This document shows positions 34,308-43,326 of a DNA stretch of 64,000 bases, one piece after another (positions within the stretch are counted from its first letter, which is position 1; every line of letters starts with the position of its first letter). This DNA is from Paenibacillus sp. HW567 (GTDB lineage Bacteria; Bacillota; Bacilli; Paenibacillales; Paenibacillaceae): positions 5,356,957 to 5,420,956 of the forward strand of contig NZ_KB910518.1 of assembly GCF_000374185.1 (NCBI RefSeq), written 5' to 3'. The notes beneath the pieces are model-generated. The model was given only the letters and a program-made list of their open reading frames with translations, did no database searches and was not told the DNA's origin. The position numbers and the translations under genes were made by a program.

Positions 34308-34425
34308 GCATTTATCACCATGCCTTGCTCCAAATTTGAAGTAATATGAGGCAACTATATCATGAGAGCGCCTAATGAAAGCTGTTAAAAATGTAACAGA
34401 CCTTTACAATTAATGACTAGCATAC

Positions 34426-34893
34426 TTAATATTTCATGATTTCTTCCAATACCGCTTCGACATGTCCCTTGACCCGGACCTTCCGCCATTCCTTGACCAG
34501 GATGCCCTGCTCATCAATGAGAAAGGTCGAGCGAACGATGCCCATAAATTCTCTGCCGTACAGCTTCTTGAGCTGCCAGGCTCCAAATAATTCACTTACG
34601 GTATGCTCTTCATCGGAGAGCAGCGGGAACGGCAAATGGTTCTTCGCAATGAACTTCTTATGAGAAGCCAGACTGTCGGTGCTGATTCCCAGCAGGACTG
34701 CGTTTCCCCGGGCAATCGGGTCCTCGGCGTCACGGAATTCACAGGCCTCCTGCGTGCAGGCGGGGGTCATATTTTTGGGATAAAAATACAGCAGCACCTT
34801 ACGGCCCCGGTAATCACTTAAGCTGATATTCTGTCCGGTTGAAGCGGGAAGGGTGAAGTCCGGCACCTCTTGTCCGATGGTTAGTTCATTCAT
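34426..34893 (-). CDS. bcp: thiol peroxidase, Bcp/PrxQ type
   Basis: 155 residues, thioredoxin fold. Peroxidatic C46 and resolving C51 in NMTPACTQEACEFRD, the five-residue spacing of PrxQ/Bcp enzymes, which reduce hydroperoxides using thioredoxin. Start is ATG at 34893 with AGGAG 11 bases upstream; a GUG four codons earlier overlaps that site. Single gene. Confidence 0.93.
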   Translation of the reverse strand: MNELTIGQEVPDFTLPASTGQNISLSDYRGRKVLLYFYPKNMTPACTQEACEFRDAEDPIARGNAVLLGISTDSLASHKKFIAKNHLPFPLLSDEEHTVSELFGAWQLKKLYGREFMGIVRSTFLIDEQGILVKEWRKVRVKGHVEAVLEEIMKY

Positions 34894-34935
34894 GTTCAGG
34901 TCCACTCCTAAAATTTATGGTTAAATATTCCGAAA

Positions 34936-34964
34936 TTGCTTGTATACCTAAAAGAAATTATAAT
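34936..34964 (+). promoter_or_regulatory. promoter of the LCP gene
   Basis: -35 TTGCTT (34936-34941), 17-bp spacer, -10 TATAAT (34959-34964), about 30 bases before the start codon. Confidence 0.7.
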
Positions 34965-34996
34965 GTAGAGAATGTGAATGGGAAAGGAAGAACGAA

Positions 34997-36049
34997 ATGC
35001 CACCAAGAAAGAAACGGCACGCAAAGGCCGGAAAGTCAAAGAAGAAGCCGCTGCTCTGGACTCTTGCAATCATACTTCTCCTGATTATCGGCGGGGCTGT
35101 TATTTATTTTACCTCCATCTACAATCAGCTCGACAACCTGCATAAGACCGGCGAAGACTCACCGTTTGCAGCACTCCCCTCTCCTTCTGCCGAAGTGGTT
35201 CAACCGCCTAAATGGGAAGGTACGGAGCCAGTCAATATCCTGCTTATGGGTGTGGACGCGCGCGGGGTGAAGAAGGGTGAAGTCCCACGCTCCGATACGA
35301 TGCTGGTCGCCTCCCTTGATCCGGTTAAAAAGAAATTTTATGTTTTCTCCATTCTCCGTGATACCTATGTAGATATTCCTAAATATGGAAAAGAACGCAT
35401 CAACACGGCGATTACCCACGGTCCCAATACGGCGATGCAGACGGTCAGCGACCTGCTCGGCATTCCGATTCAATATTATGTCTATACCGATTTCCAGGGT
35501 TTCATCAAGCTTGTAGATGCGGTCGGCGGCGTCGATTACGAGGTTGAGAAGGACATGCTCTACAAGACCAAGGCTGACGGGCCGGAATATGACATTGATC
35601 TGAAAAAAGGCTTCCAGCACCTCGATGGCAATATGGCGCTGCAATATGTGCGCTTCCGTCACGATGCCACTTCCGACTTCACCCGGACGGAACGCCAGCG
35701 CGGCTTCCTTAAGGCTGTAGCGGATAAAGTGATCAGCACAACCTCTATCATCAAGCTGCCAAGCATCCTGTCCCAGGTTACCCCTTATATTGACACCAAC
35801 CTGGATGTCAATGATATGTGGAAGCTGGCTACCGTCGGCTACGACAGCTCTATGGACGGCAGTGAACAGATTCCGCCGATGAATCTGCTCACCGAAGAGA
35901 CGACAAAAGGCGGCTCCGCCGTCATTGGCATCAGCAGCGAAGAAAAGCTGAAGCAATTTGTGCAAGACACCCTGACTGCCCCCGAGCCGTCTCCTTCACC
36001 GGAGGCTTCGCCAGGCAGCAGCCCTTCCGCAAGCGCCGGCAGCAAATAG
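34997..36049 (+). CDS. LytR-CpsA-Psr (LCP) family wall ligase
   Basis: 350 residues. Basic cytoplasmic N terminus (~1-20, many Lys/Arg), one membrane helix (~19-41), then the LCP domain (~75-250) with NILLMGVDARG, PRSDTMLVASLDP, FSILRDTYVDIPKYGKERIN and YVRFRHDATSDFTRTERQ (the Arg/Asp residues that bind the polyprenyl pyrophosphate head). LCP enzymes transfer undecaprenyl-linked teichoic acid or polysaccharide to peptidoglycan. The C-terminal ~35 residues are a Pro/Ser/Ala-rich tail. Followed by a GC-rich hairpin and hemL. Confidence 0.94.
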   Translation: MPPRKKRHAKAGKSKKKPLLWTLAIILLLIIGGAVIYFTSIYNQLDNLHKTGEDSPFAALPSPSAEVVQPPKWEGTEPVNILLMGVDARGVKKGEVPRSDTMLVASLDPVKKKFYVFSILRDTYVDIPKYGKERINTAITHGPNTAMQTVSDLLGIPIQYYVYTDFQGFIKLVDAVGGVDYEVEKDMLYKTKADGPEYDIDLKKGFQHLDGNMALQYVRFRHDATSDFTRTERQRGFLKAVADKVISTTSIIKLPSILSQVTPYIDTNLDVNDMWKLATVGYDSSMDGSEQIPPMNLLTEETTKGGSAVIGISSEEKLKQFVQDTLTAPEPSPSPEASPGSSPSASAGSK

Positions 36050-36114
36050 GCAATAGCAGGTTAAGCGCATAGAAGGGCAATACAACAACAATCTACCCAT
36101 GCTAGGCCTAAGGG

Positions 36115-36148
36115 CGGGCGAACAGCGGAACTTTCCGCGGTTCGCCCG
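36115..36148 (+). terminator. hairpin after the LCP gene
   Basis: CGGGCGAAC (36115-36123) pairs with GTTCGCCCG (36140-36148), and the inner GCGGA with TCCGC. The tail GTTCCCTT is only moderately T-rich, so termination may be partial and read-through into hemL possible. Confidence 0.55.
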
Positions 36149-36188
36149 TTCCCTTGCGCCGGCATACCGAAAGAAAGGATGACTAATT

Positions 36189-37505
36189 ATGAACCGTAAC
36201 ACATCTGAACATCTGTATGAGGAAGCCCTGCAGCATATCGTCGGAGGCGTCAACAGTCCCTCCCGTTCCTTCAAAGCCGTAGGCGGCGGCGCTCCAGTCT
36301 TCATGAAACGCGCCGGCGGCTCCCGCTTCTGGGACGAAGACGGCAATGAGTACATAGATTATTTGGCTGCCTACGGGCCGATTATTACCGGCCATGCCCA
36401 TCCCCATATTACAGCCGCGATTACCAAGGCGGCAGAGAATGGCCTGCTGTACGGCACGCCCACCCAGCTTGAGATTAAGCTGGCGAAGATGCTGAAAGAG
36501 GCTATTCCGTCAATGGATAAAGTGCGCTTCGTCAATTCCGGCACAGAGGCCGTCATGACCACGATCCGTGTAGCCCGCGCGTATACGAAGCGCAGCAAGA
36601 TCGTCAAATTTGCCGGCTGTTACCACGGCCATTCCGACCTGGTGCTGGTGGCCGCAGGCTCCGGCCCGTCCACCCTGGGCATACCGGACAGCGCCGGTGT
36701 ACCGGCCAGCATTGCCCAAGAGGTTATTACCGTTCCCTTCAATGATCTGGACGCGCTGCGTGAGGCACTCCGCAAATGGGGCGACGATGTGGCTGCGGTG
36801 ATGGTGGAGCCGATTGTCGGCAACTTCGGTATGGTTATGCCGAAGCCAGGCTTCCTGGAAGGGCTGTGCAAGCTGGCTCATGATAACGGCTCACTGGTCA
36901 TTTACGACGAAGTCATTACCGCTTTCCGTTTCCATTACGGCTCTACGCAGACCTATGCCGGGCTGCAAAATCATGAAGAGATCATCCCTGACCTGACGGC
37001 GCTTGGCAAAATCATCGGCGGCGGCCTGCCCATTGGCGCTTACGGCGGCCGCAAGCATATTATGGAGCAGGTTGCTCCGCTCGGCCCTGCTTATCAGGCC
37101 GGTACAATGGCGGGCAATCCCGCTTCCATCTCCGCAGGCATCGCCTGTCTGGAGGTGCTTGCCGCCGAAGGCGTCTACGACGAGATGGAACGGCTGGCGA
37201 TCCGCCTGACTGAAGGGCTGCAGGCATCCGCTGACCGTCATGGCATCCCCATGACGATCAACCGCATCCGCGGTGCGTTCTCCACCCATTTCTGCAAGCA
37301 TCCGGTGACCAATTACGATGAAGCGCAGGACACAGACGGCGAGCTGTTCGCCAGCTTCTTCCGCCATATGCTGAACCGCGGCATCAATCTGGCTCCGTCC
37401 AAGTATGAAGCCTGGTTCCTGACCACGGCGCATACCGATGCCGATATTGATGCCACACTGGCAGCGGCGGAGGCTTCGTTCGAGGCTATGGCGGCAGAGA
37501 AGTAA
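36189..37505 (+). CDS. hemL: glutamate-1-semialdehyde 2,1-aminomutase
   Basis: 438 residues, usual length. PLP aminomutase of the C5 tetrapyrrole pathway, making 5-aminolevulinate from glutamate-1-semialdehyde. PLP Lys K274 in TALGKIIGGGLPIGAYGG; VNSGTEAVM (118-126), YHGHSD, and IYDEVITAFR (Asp 240). Start has AAAGGATGA. Bacillales often carry two paralogues (hemL and gsaB); this copy stands alone without the hemAXCDB genes, so it may be the second, gsaB-type copy. Ends at a strong terminator. Confidence 0.95.
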   Translation: MNRNTSEHLYEEALQHIVGGVNSPSRSFKAVGGGAPVFMKRAGGSRFWDEDGNEYIDYLAAYGPIITGHAHPHITAAITKAAENGLLYGTPTQLEIKLAKMLKEAIPSMDKVRFVNSGTEAVMTTIRVARAYTKRSKIVKFAGCYHGHSDLVLVAAGSGPSTLGIPDSAGVPASIAQEVITVPFNDLDALREALRKWGDDVAAVMVEPIVGNFGMVMPKPGFLEGLCKLAHDNGSLVIYDEVITAFRFHYGSTQTYAGLQNHEEIIPDLTALGKIIGGGLPIGAYGGRKHIMEQVAPLGPAYQAGTMAGNPASISAGIACLEVLAAEGVYDEMERLAIRLTEGLQASADRHGIPMTINRIRGAFSTHFCKHPVTNYDEAQDTDGELFASFFRHMLNRGINLAPSKYEAWFLTTAHTDADIDATLAAAEASFEAMAAEK

Positions 37506-37526
37506 ACTTGTTGCTATAAGAAATGT

Positions 37527-37561
37527 AACCCCGCTGCGTTGTTTGCGCAGCGGGGTTTTTT
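37527..37561 (+). terminator. hemL terminator
   Basis: AACCCCGCTGCG / CGCAGCGGGGTT, perfect 12-bp stem with an 7-base loop, followed by TTTTT. Confidence 0.95.
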
Positions 37562-37593
37562 ATTGCTGCACAGGTTGTAGAGAGGTTGAACTT

Positions 37594-37797
37594 TAGTAGA
37601 TCGCCTTACTCTAAATGCTGGATTTCAAACGATAGTGTGCCGAACGAATTAGGGCGTGGAGACATGCCACAGGTGTATCAGGCTCCACAAACAGAGTCAT
37701 CTCCTGCCTGGAAGAGTCTTCCTGTTTGTAAACGGACTGAGCGGCTCTTATTTCTGCTGAAAGCCCCTTTTCCGCAAGTGAACGGACTCCAGCGCCG
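37594..37797 (-). repeat. ~200-bp dispersed repeat, copy 2
   Basis: Matches 26627-26830 in inverse orientation over its whole length by eye. Sites such as TAAGAGCCGCTCAGTCCGTT and GTTTGAAATCCAGCATTTAG are near-identical in copy 1. Confidence 0.75.
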
Positions 37798-37806
37798 CGG
37801 ACGCGT

Positions 37807-37879
37807 CCGCTCCGTAAGTATCCAAACTTCTCCTCCGTCACTTCGGCCCTTTTTAATCATTTTCAAGTTCAACTGATAT
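37807..37879 (-). repeat. ~72-bp dispersed repeat, copy 1
   Basis: CCGCTCCGTAAGTATCCAAA continuing to CACTTCGGCCCTTTTT and an AT-rich end. It matches 39453-39526 with a handful of differences. It begins ten bases after the stop codon of the leftward hypothetical gene. Confidence 0.85.
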
Positions 37880-37889
37880 ACGTAATCCG

Positions 37890-38510
37890 TTATTGAAAGC
37901 TAACCGGCTTGTCCAATACAACTTCTTCTAACCGGGGCCGTATGAAGCCGCTGCTGCCGGGTACCAGTGAGAAGCTAACGTTGCTCAGGTCTTTGGGAAG
38001 TGGCGGCGAAACCATAAACTGCAGTTGAAGGTGCGGGCCTCCACCGCGCGCGCCATGTCCGTCCACTTCGTAATCGGCGTCCCCCTGAACCGCAAGAGTA
38101 AGCTCTGGCTGAATGTTTACAGGAGACACTGTCTCTTTGAAGTACTTAACTTCCAGCGTGACGATACTGTACTTCTCATATTGCATAGCATGGGTCAGGG
38201 TGTATTCGACATCGCCCTCCAGCGTAGTTTTCATAATTGGCAGCACGCCGATCAAACCGCCGGACTCATCCCAAAAGTGCCGTCTCGGCCGCGCCTCATT
38301 CAGATGGCTCAGAATAAACGTGATCTCGGTGGCCTCAAGCCCAAATTCAGCAGACCACTGCTCTATGGTCTCCATTTCGGGAAAAAGCCCTTTACCTCCC
38401 GCAACCGCCTTGCGCTGACGGAACAGTTCCAGAATTTGTGCATCAATCTGCTTCGCTTCATCATTATACTCAAACGCTATACCCCTTATTGGCATTCTTG
38501 CCCAATCCAT
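37890..38510 (-). CDS. hypothetical protein
   Basis: 206 residues, soluble, no signal peptide or membrane helix. N-terminal half helical (AKQIDAQILELFRQRKAVAGGKGLF, residues ~20-45), then a beta-rich C-terminal half with alternating hydrophobic residues (HLQLQFMVSPPLPKDLSNVSF). Family not recognised. Start ATG follows AAAGGGGG. Read on its own; a 72-bp repeat follows the stop immediately. Confidence 0.75.
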   Translation of the reverse strand: MDWARMPIRGIAFEYNDEAKQIDAQILELFRQRKAVAGGKGLFPEMETIEQWSAEFGLEATEITFILSHLNEARPRRHFWDESGGLIGVLPIMKTTLEGDVEYTLTHAMQYEKYSIVTLEVKYFKETVSPVNIQPELTLAVQGDADYEVDGHGARGGGPHLQLQFMVSPPLPKDLSNVSFSLVPGSSGFIRPRLEEVVLDKPVSFQ

Positions 38511-38601
38511 TGTGCGAATCCCCCTTTGTCAGTATTATCTGAGCTACAACACTGACAGTATAGCATTATTTTCCATATACAAAAAACTGTCCAAAGTCGA
38601 A

Positions 38602-38634
38602 AAAAGCCGTAATCCCCTATCGGAGACCCGGCTT
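38602..38634 (-). terminator. terminator of def
   Basis: Reverse strand AGCCGGG..TCTCC-loop-GGGGA..CGGCT followed by TTTTTTC, ~20 bases after the def stop. Confidence 0.7.
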
Positions 38635-38654
38635 ATGCCATACACATATTAACT

Positions 38655-39257
38655 TTACTCGTTCTGCTTATCGTAGAGGCTGCGGATCTCCACACCCTGA
38701 GGGAGCTTGAACGGGTTCTCCTGATTAATCCGGTCGTAGAACATGATTCCGTTCAGATGGTCCATTTCATGCTGAATCACAATGGCCTGATAGCCCTTGA
38801 ATTTCATGACAACCTCTTTGCCGCCCATATCATAGCCCTTCACCTTCACCGACTCATATCTTGGCACAAAGCCGTGCACGGGACGGTCAACGGACAGACA
38901 GCCCTCGCTCTCCGGCAGATACACCATGGCGAGCGAATGGCTGATGATCTTGGGATTAACCCAGGCATGCTCCACGGTTCTTCCCTTCTCATCCTTCAGG
39001 TACATCACGAACATCCGCTGCTGAAGCCCGACCTGATTCGCCGACAGGCCCACACCGGAGCGCAGCTTGTATTTGGCGGAAAGCTCCGTATCCTGACTGT
39101 TCTTCAAAAACTGCATCATACACTGCAGGGCCTCTTGATCCTCCGATTGCAGCGGAAGCTGCAGCGGCTCTGTTACGGCGCGCAGCACAGGATCGCCCTC
39201 CCGTACAATGTCATCCATTGTGATGATATATTCTGCATTATATTTTGCGCTAGACAA
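38655..39257 (-). CDS. def: peptide deformylase
   Basis: 200 residues. Removes the formyl group from N-terminal Met of nascent proteins; metal enzyme. Three motifs: GVGLSANQVG (variant of GxGLAAPQ), EGCLSV and QHEMDHLNG (HExxH). The length and the insert between motifs fit Gram-positive type II deformylases. Taken from UUG at 39257, which lies close to GAAGG; the ATG 13 codons later lacks a ribosome site but matches the start of Bacillus DefB better, so the start is uncertain. Confidence 0.93.
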   Translation of the reverse strand: MSSAKYNAEYIITMDDIVREGDPVLRAVTEPLQLPLQSEDQEALQCMMQFLKNSQDTELSAKYKLRSGVGLSANQVGLQQRMFVMYLKDEKGRTVEHAWVNPKIISHSLAMVYLPESEGCLSVDRPVHGFVPRYESVKVKGYDMGGKEVVMKFKGYQAIVIQHEMDHLNGIMFYDRINQENPFKLPQGVEIRSLYDKQNE

Positions 39258-39452
39258 CTACCTTCATCCACCTTTATGCCGTACGGGCTGAATTTAATTT
39301 TATCTAATAGATATAAATTGAACTATAGATTTCATATTGGGGTCTGGTCGTAACTGCGGGGAATGTTTGGACTTCCGGCCGCTGCCCGCCTGCAGATTTC
39401 TTGATTGTTACCGCTCTTCGCGGTGGGAATCCGCAGACAAAGGCGGTCGCTA

Positions 39453-39526
39453 CCGCTCCGTAAGTATCCAAACTTCCCCTCCGTCACTTCGGCCCTTTTT
39501 TATAGTTTCTTTAGTTCATCTTATAT
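39453..39526 (-). repeat. ~72-bp dispersed repeat, copy 2
   Basis: Matches 37807-37879. It lies 13 bases after the stop codon of the leftward SGNH hydrolase gene, the same position relative to its gene as copy 1. The rest of the 39258-39539 gap holds no gene. Confidence 0.85.
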
Positions 39527-39539
39527 AGCTTATGCGCGT

Positions 39540-40835
39540 TTATGGATTTATGAAAGCCGTCCGCAGCTTGCTGCTGTAATTCACATCGAATCCAAGTCCG
39601 GTGGCAAGCGCACCGAGCGGCAAATAGGTTTTTTCCTCTTTGCCAACCTTTTGTAGGAAAGCCGGCGTATCAATTGCCACAGCCTTTCCATCTACCTTAA
39701 TCGTCTTGGAACCTATAGTAATGACCACTGTTCTTCCGCCGTATATAATGGTTGCGCTGGAGGTTTTATTATCCCATTTCCCCGCTGCTCCCACGGCATT
39801 AAGAATATCCTTCAGCGCCAGAAAGTTCTGGCCATTCTTCAGAATCGGCTTGTTCGGCGTGTTCAGCTCCACACCCTTCACCACAATCGTCATAGGCGCC
39901 GATGCGGCAGTCCAGGCAGAGACGGACGGAGTACGGTACTCTCCCCAATACGCTTCGGCAAACACCCGGGCGATCGTCTCATATCCCAACTGGGTAGGAT
40001 GAAAATCCGCTTTGCCCACGCCAATGATATGCGTCAAGGAGCCTTCCACACCTGCGAACTTCTCTGCTACATGCGCCACTTTGACCGGTGCATTGACCTG
40101 ATTGACGCTGGCCGCTACACTTTCCGCTGTCGCAGTGAACTGCTGGGCTGCGCTCATAAGCTTGTCATACGAGCTGCTAACAGCGATTCTAGGTGCCGGC
40201 TGATATTGATCGGCAAGCAGGATGGTAGCCTGCGGATTGACGGTGCGAATATTCTCCAGCGCCGCCTTTACATTACTGCTGTAGCTTGCCAGAACCTCGT
40301 CCAGCTTAGCCTTGAATTCATCGTCCGAGAGATCCTTGGCCGTTAACAGCAGGCTGCTGACATCGTTCCCGCCAATCGTCAGGGTGATCAGATCCGCTTC
40401 GGCAAGCTCAGTCTTGATCTGCGGAGGCAGCCCGGCAAAGCGGCTAATCCGCGGGTCAGGAAGACCAGCCTGTATCCCGTCCGCAGTAATGGCGGCCCCA
40501 TCCTTAATCGCTGCCGTATAATTTTGCAGCCCCGTTGAAGTCAGCCCCAGAATGCCATAGTTGAAGAGAGCGCTTCTGCCGTGATACCAGCCCTGCTCCA
40601 GCAATCTCTCCGCATATCCGTAAGGCTTCACATTGGGATCGGTCATTCCCGGCTCATAGCCGGCAGTGATGGAATCCCCCAGCGCTACGATGCGAAATAC
40701 ATCTGCCTCCGATCCTTGTGTTACTGCGGCGGCTTCAGCCGCACTAGCCGAGCCTGCTCCTGTGCTGATCAGCAAGCTGAACAGCAGCAGGCTGCCTGAG
40801 GCGGCTGCGGCTACTTTTTTCCATGTGTTAAGCAT
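39540..40835 (-). CDS. secreted SGNH/GDSL hydrolase with copper-amine-oxidase-like C-terminal domain
   Basis: 431 residues. Signal peptide (~1-33, ending SAS-AAEA). SGNH esterase domain with the four blocks VALGDSITAGYE (Ser), a Gly loop, TIGGNDVSS (Asn) and FHPTQLGYE (Asp/His). The last ~115 residues resemble the stalk domain found on many Paenibacillus surface proteins. Likely a lipase or carbohydrate esterase acting outside the cell. Start is ATG at 40835, six bases after GGGAGG; the 13 upstream in-frame codons are rejected. Confidence 0.9.
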   Translation of the reverse strand: MLNTWKKVAAAASGSLLLFSLLISTGAGSASAAEAAAVTQGSEADVFRIVALGDSITAGYEPGMTDPNVKPYGYAERLLEQGWYHGRSALFNYGILGLTSTGLQNYTAAIKDGAAITADGIQAGLPDPRISRFAGLPPQIKTELAEADLITLTIGGNDVSSLLLTAKDLSDDEFKAKLDEVLASYSSNVKAALENIRTVNPQATILLADQYQPAPRIAVSSSYDKLMSAAQQFTATAESVAASVNQVNAPVKVAHVAEKFAGVEGSLTHIIGVGKADFHPTQLGYETIARVFAEAYWGEYRTPSVSAWTAASAPMTIVVKGVELNTPNKPILKNGQNFLALKDILNAVGAAGKWDNKTSSATIIYGGRTVVITIGSKTIKVDGKAVAIDTPAFLQKVGKEEKTYLPLGALATGLGFDVNYSSKLRTAFINP

Positions 40836-40893
40836 CGTATCCCTCCCAAATTTAATATAATTCCATTCTATCATCCAGCCCGCCTATACAAAA

Positions 40894-40923
40894 GAGCGGT
40901 TTCCCATTATCGGGAAACCGCTC
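40894..40923 (-). terminator. terminator after the small acidic gene
   Basis: GAGCGGTTTCCC / GGGAAACCGCTC, perfect 12-bp stem with a 6-base loop; reverse strand tail TTTTGTA. It ends the transcript of 40936-42100. Confidence 0.9.
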
Positions 40924-40935
40924 AGGATACATCTA

Positions 40936-41199
40936 TCATTTATTAGGACCGTCTGTGTCCTCCGGTCCGGGTTTCTTCCCTGCCCGCTCCAGATACTTAT
41001 CGTATCTGTCATCAAGCTCATGGCCTATTGTACGGTAACGCAGCGTTTCTTCCACAATCGGATCAAGCGTGGTCTGAATACGGATCTCATACTTAGGCGA
41101 AATCTGACGAATTTCCTTGGCTGTCCGTTCGCCCTCTTCCATCTCTCCGTCCTCCAGCAGCTCGCTTAGCTTGCGCTCCAGATCATCCTTATCACTCAT
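40936..41199 (-). CDS. small acidic hypothetical protein
   Basis: 87 residues, strongly charged, no membrane segment. Helical N terminus (DKDDLERKLSELLEDGEMEEGERTAKEI) and a middle YEIRIQTTLDPIVEETLRYR. Start ATG behind AAGGAGG. Only 16 bp after the inositol monophosphatase-family gene, so co-transcribed with it. Function unknown. Confidence 0.72.
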   Translation of the reverse strand: MSDKDDLERKLSELLEDGEMEEGERTAKEIRQISPKYEIRIQTTLDPIVEETLRYRTIGHELDDRYDKYLERAGKKPGPEDTDGPNK

Positions 41200-41215
41200 G
41201 CCCCCGGCTGCCTCC

Positions 41216-42100
41216 TTAGCCCTTATACCCCGTTGCTGCCGCTTCCTTCAGCGATGCAATCAGAAAATCATGAATTCGCCCGTTGCTTGCCGCAATATGA
41301 CGGGTGCCGATGTCGTAGGGGTTGCCCAGCGTATCCGTAACCTTGCCGCCCGATTCCAGTACCAGCAGTACGCCAGCCGCACAGTCCCACGGGCTGAGGC
41401 CGACCTCCCAGTAACCGTCCACCCGGCCTGCCGCAACATAAGCCAGATGAAGCGCCGCCGAGCCGCCGGCGCGGATACCGCGGATCTGCGGAAGAATATG
41501 CTGCAGCCCCGCCATATTCGCAGGCTGGGCGAAAATGCGGTCCGGCGGAAAGCCCATTGCAATCAGGCTGCTTCCCGGGTCAGCTTCAGCAGATACAGCG
41601 GTAGGGATGCCGTGCATATAGGCTCCTTTGCCCTTTTCGGCAACAAACATCTCATCGCGGATCGGGTCATAAATTACCCCAACCGTCAGTTCTCCCTTGA
41701 TAACCAGTGCAATAGAGACACAGTAAAAAGGAAACCCGTGTACAAAATTAGTAGTCCCGTCTATCGGATCCACAATCCACAAGTATTCATGCTTGCGTCC
41801 TTCTTCCAGGGCAGTGGTCAAAGCGTCCGCCCCGGGCTGAACACTTTCTTCCCCAAGAATGGCATGGTCGGGAAAATGGGTCAGGATCAGCCGGCGGATC
41901 ATCTGCTCCACGCCTTTATCCACTTCAGTCACCAGATCCTGAGCCGAGGTCTTGCTGCCCAGCTCCTTCACTTGGCCTTGTCTGCTCTTGATCCATTCGC
42001 CCGCTTTGGCAGCCGCATTGATCGCTACGGCTGTATGCCCCTTACTTGTCACGACGTAAGGCTCACGTTCATTCCGGTTATCAGAATTCGTAGGATTCAT
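41216..42100 (-). CDS. inositol monophosphatase family protein
   Basis: 294 residues. Lithium-sensitive phosphatase fold with metal motifs LGEES, WIVDPIDGTTNFVHG and SPWDCAAGVLLVLESGG. Members hydrolyse inositol-1-phosphate, fructose-1,6-bisphosphate, or 3'-phosphoadenosine phosphate; the exact substrate cannot be told. Start is ATG at 42100 with GGAG seven bases upstream, 25 codons inside a longer open frame. First gene of a two-gene unit with the 87-residue protein. Confidence 0.9.
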   Translation of the reverse strand: MNPTNSDNRNEREPYVVTSKGHTAVAINAAAKAGEWIKSRQGQVKELGSKTSAQDLVTEVDKGVEQMIRRLILTHFPDHAILGEESVQPGADALTTALEEGRKHEYLWIVDPIDGTTNFVHGFPFYCVSIALVIKGELTVGVIYDPIRDEMFVAEKGKGAYMHGIPTAVSAEADPGSSLIAMGFPPDRIFAQPANMAGLQHILPQIRGIRAGGSAALHLAYVAAGRVDGYWEVGLSPWDCAAGVLLVLESGGKVTDTLGNPYDIGTRHIAASNGRIHDFLIASLKEAAATGYKG

Positions 42101-42146
42101 CTCTTCACTCCGCTTTCTTGAACATGATCGTTCTCTTATGTAAAGA

Positions 42147-42221
42147 CAAGGTGCGCTCTTGCTCCAGACAGACATCCGGCGGCGATAGGCCAGGCAATGA
42201 GCCTTGAGAGCGCCGGCCTTG
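42147..42221. terminator. long hairpin between uvsE and the phosphatase gene
   Basis: CAAGG..GCGCTCT (42147-42160) pairs with AGAGCGC..CCTTG (42207-42221). The plus strand is followed by TTTTT and the minus strand by TCTTT. Probably ends the leftward ddl-uvsE transcript. Confidence 0.5.
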
Positions 42222-42318
42222 TTTTTGCTAAAGTTTCATTCAACGTACCCTATTTCAGGCTACTTATCAAGTCAAACCTTGGCCCGTTTCCGGCCTTTAA
42301 CACCAGGTTACTTGCCGT

Positions 42319-43326
42319 TTATGGTTCAATATTGACGCTTGCACCATCTAAAACCGTAATTCCGCTTCCGGCTTCCGCCAGCTCCTTCAGCGCCTCCATT
42401 AGTCCAAACAGCGCCCCGTCCTTCGCTTTCGCCTCAATCATGACATCCACAGCAGGGGTATCTGCAGCAATCCGCTTAAGAAAAGCCAGCAGCGGCACAG
42501 GTTCCACGCCATCCGCATGACTGCGGGGGTCAGAAGGACTGCGGGGACTTGAGACATGAATTTTCGGCGGCAGTGATTCACCGGGAAGCACATCTTTCAC
42601 TGCGAGCGGACTCTGCCAAGTCTTCTGGATCTCCGGCCACAGTTCCCAGGGGAGCTCCCCTTCATTGTTGACCCACTGATGATGAATATCCAGTACCATC
42701 GGCAGGCCCAGCCTCCGGCTGACCTCAAGGGTCTCCGACGCATTAAAGGTCTTGTCATCGTTCTCCAGCGTCAGACGTTCCTGCAGCTCCGGCTTCAGGA
42801 GGGTAAAGTGCTCACAGAAACGTGCCGCAGCCACCGGCTTGTCCCCGTAAGCTCCGCCGATATGGATGTTGCTCTTGGCGGTTGCCGGGAGGCCCATAGC
42901 CTTCAGCATGTCCACATGATGCTGCAGATCACGGACTGAGTTCACCAGGACCTCCGGCCGGGGCGTACTCAGCACGGTAAAATGGTCGGGATGAAAGGAT
43001 ACTCTCAGCCCGTGTTTTTTCACATAGTCGCCCACTTCAGCAAATTCTCCGGCCAGTTCAGCAAAAGGATTCCAATCCAGCAGATCAGGATGGGTGGCCA
43101 GCGGAATCAGCTTGGAGGTCAGGCGGTAGACCTTGATATCCGAACCGACATTATGCTTGAGCAGGCGCAGCGTGTTATGAAGGTTCGTCCGGGAGATGGC
43201 TGCAAGCCGCCGCAGTCCGGCTTCACGGTCGTCAAGCTTCTTGAAGCTTGCCATCGTCATGGTCTTGGAAGGCGAGCAGTCCGGAATTACTGTGGACATG
43301 GCTACATAACCAAAGCGGACGATCAT
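42319..43326 (-). CDS. uvsE: UV DNA damage endonuclease
   Basis: 335 residues, TIM-barrel. UVDE/UvsE nicks DNA next to UV photoproducts and starts alternative excision repair, typical of spore-formers and Deinococcus. Family sequences: MIVRFGYVAMS, NLHNTLRLLKHN near 50, VSFHPDHFTVL near 115, LENDDKTF and VLDIHHQWVN (metal ligands His/Glu/Asp). Its start overlaps the preceding small gene by 4 bp (ATGA), so the two are translated together. Confidence 0.94.
   Translation of the reverse strand: MIVRFGYVAMSTVIPDCSPSKTMTMASFKKLDDREAGLRRLAAISRTNLHNTLRLLKHNVGSDIKVYRLTSKLIPLATHPDLLDWNPFAELAGEFAEVGDYVKKHGLRVSFHPDHFTVLSTPRPEVLVNSVRDLQHHVDMLKAMGLPATAKSNIHIGGAYGDKPVAAARFCEHFTLLKPELQERLTLENDDKTFNASETLEVSRRLGLPMVLDIHHQWVNNEGELPWELWPEIQKTWQSPLAVKDVLPGESLPPKIHVSSPRSPSDPRSHADGVEPVPLLAFLKRIAADTPAVDVMIEAKAKDGALFGLMEALKELAEAGSGITVLDGASVNIEP

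Larger units (their letters stand above)
37562..37889. other. 328-bp intergenic region made of dispersed repeats
   Basis: Nearly filled by the ~200-bp repeat copy (37594-37797, reverse) and the ~72-bp repeat (37807-37879). An open frame runs leftwards through both (76 codons), but no ribosome binding site supports it as a gene. Confidence 0.65.

Noticed and set aside
37611..37841. 76-codon leftward frame through the repeats before the 37890 gene.
   Set aside because: No ribosome binding site and it is composed wholly of two dispersed repeats; kept as a repeat observation only.
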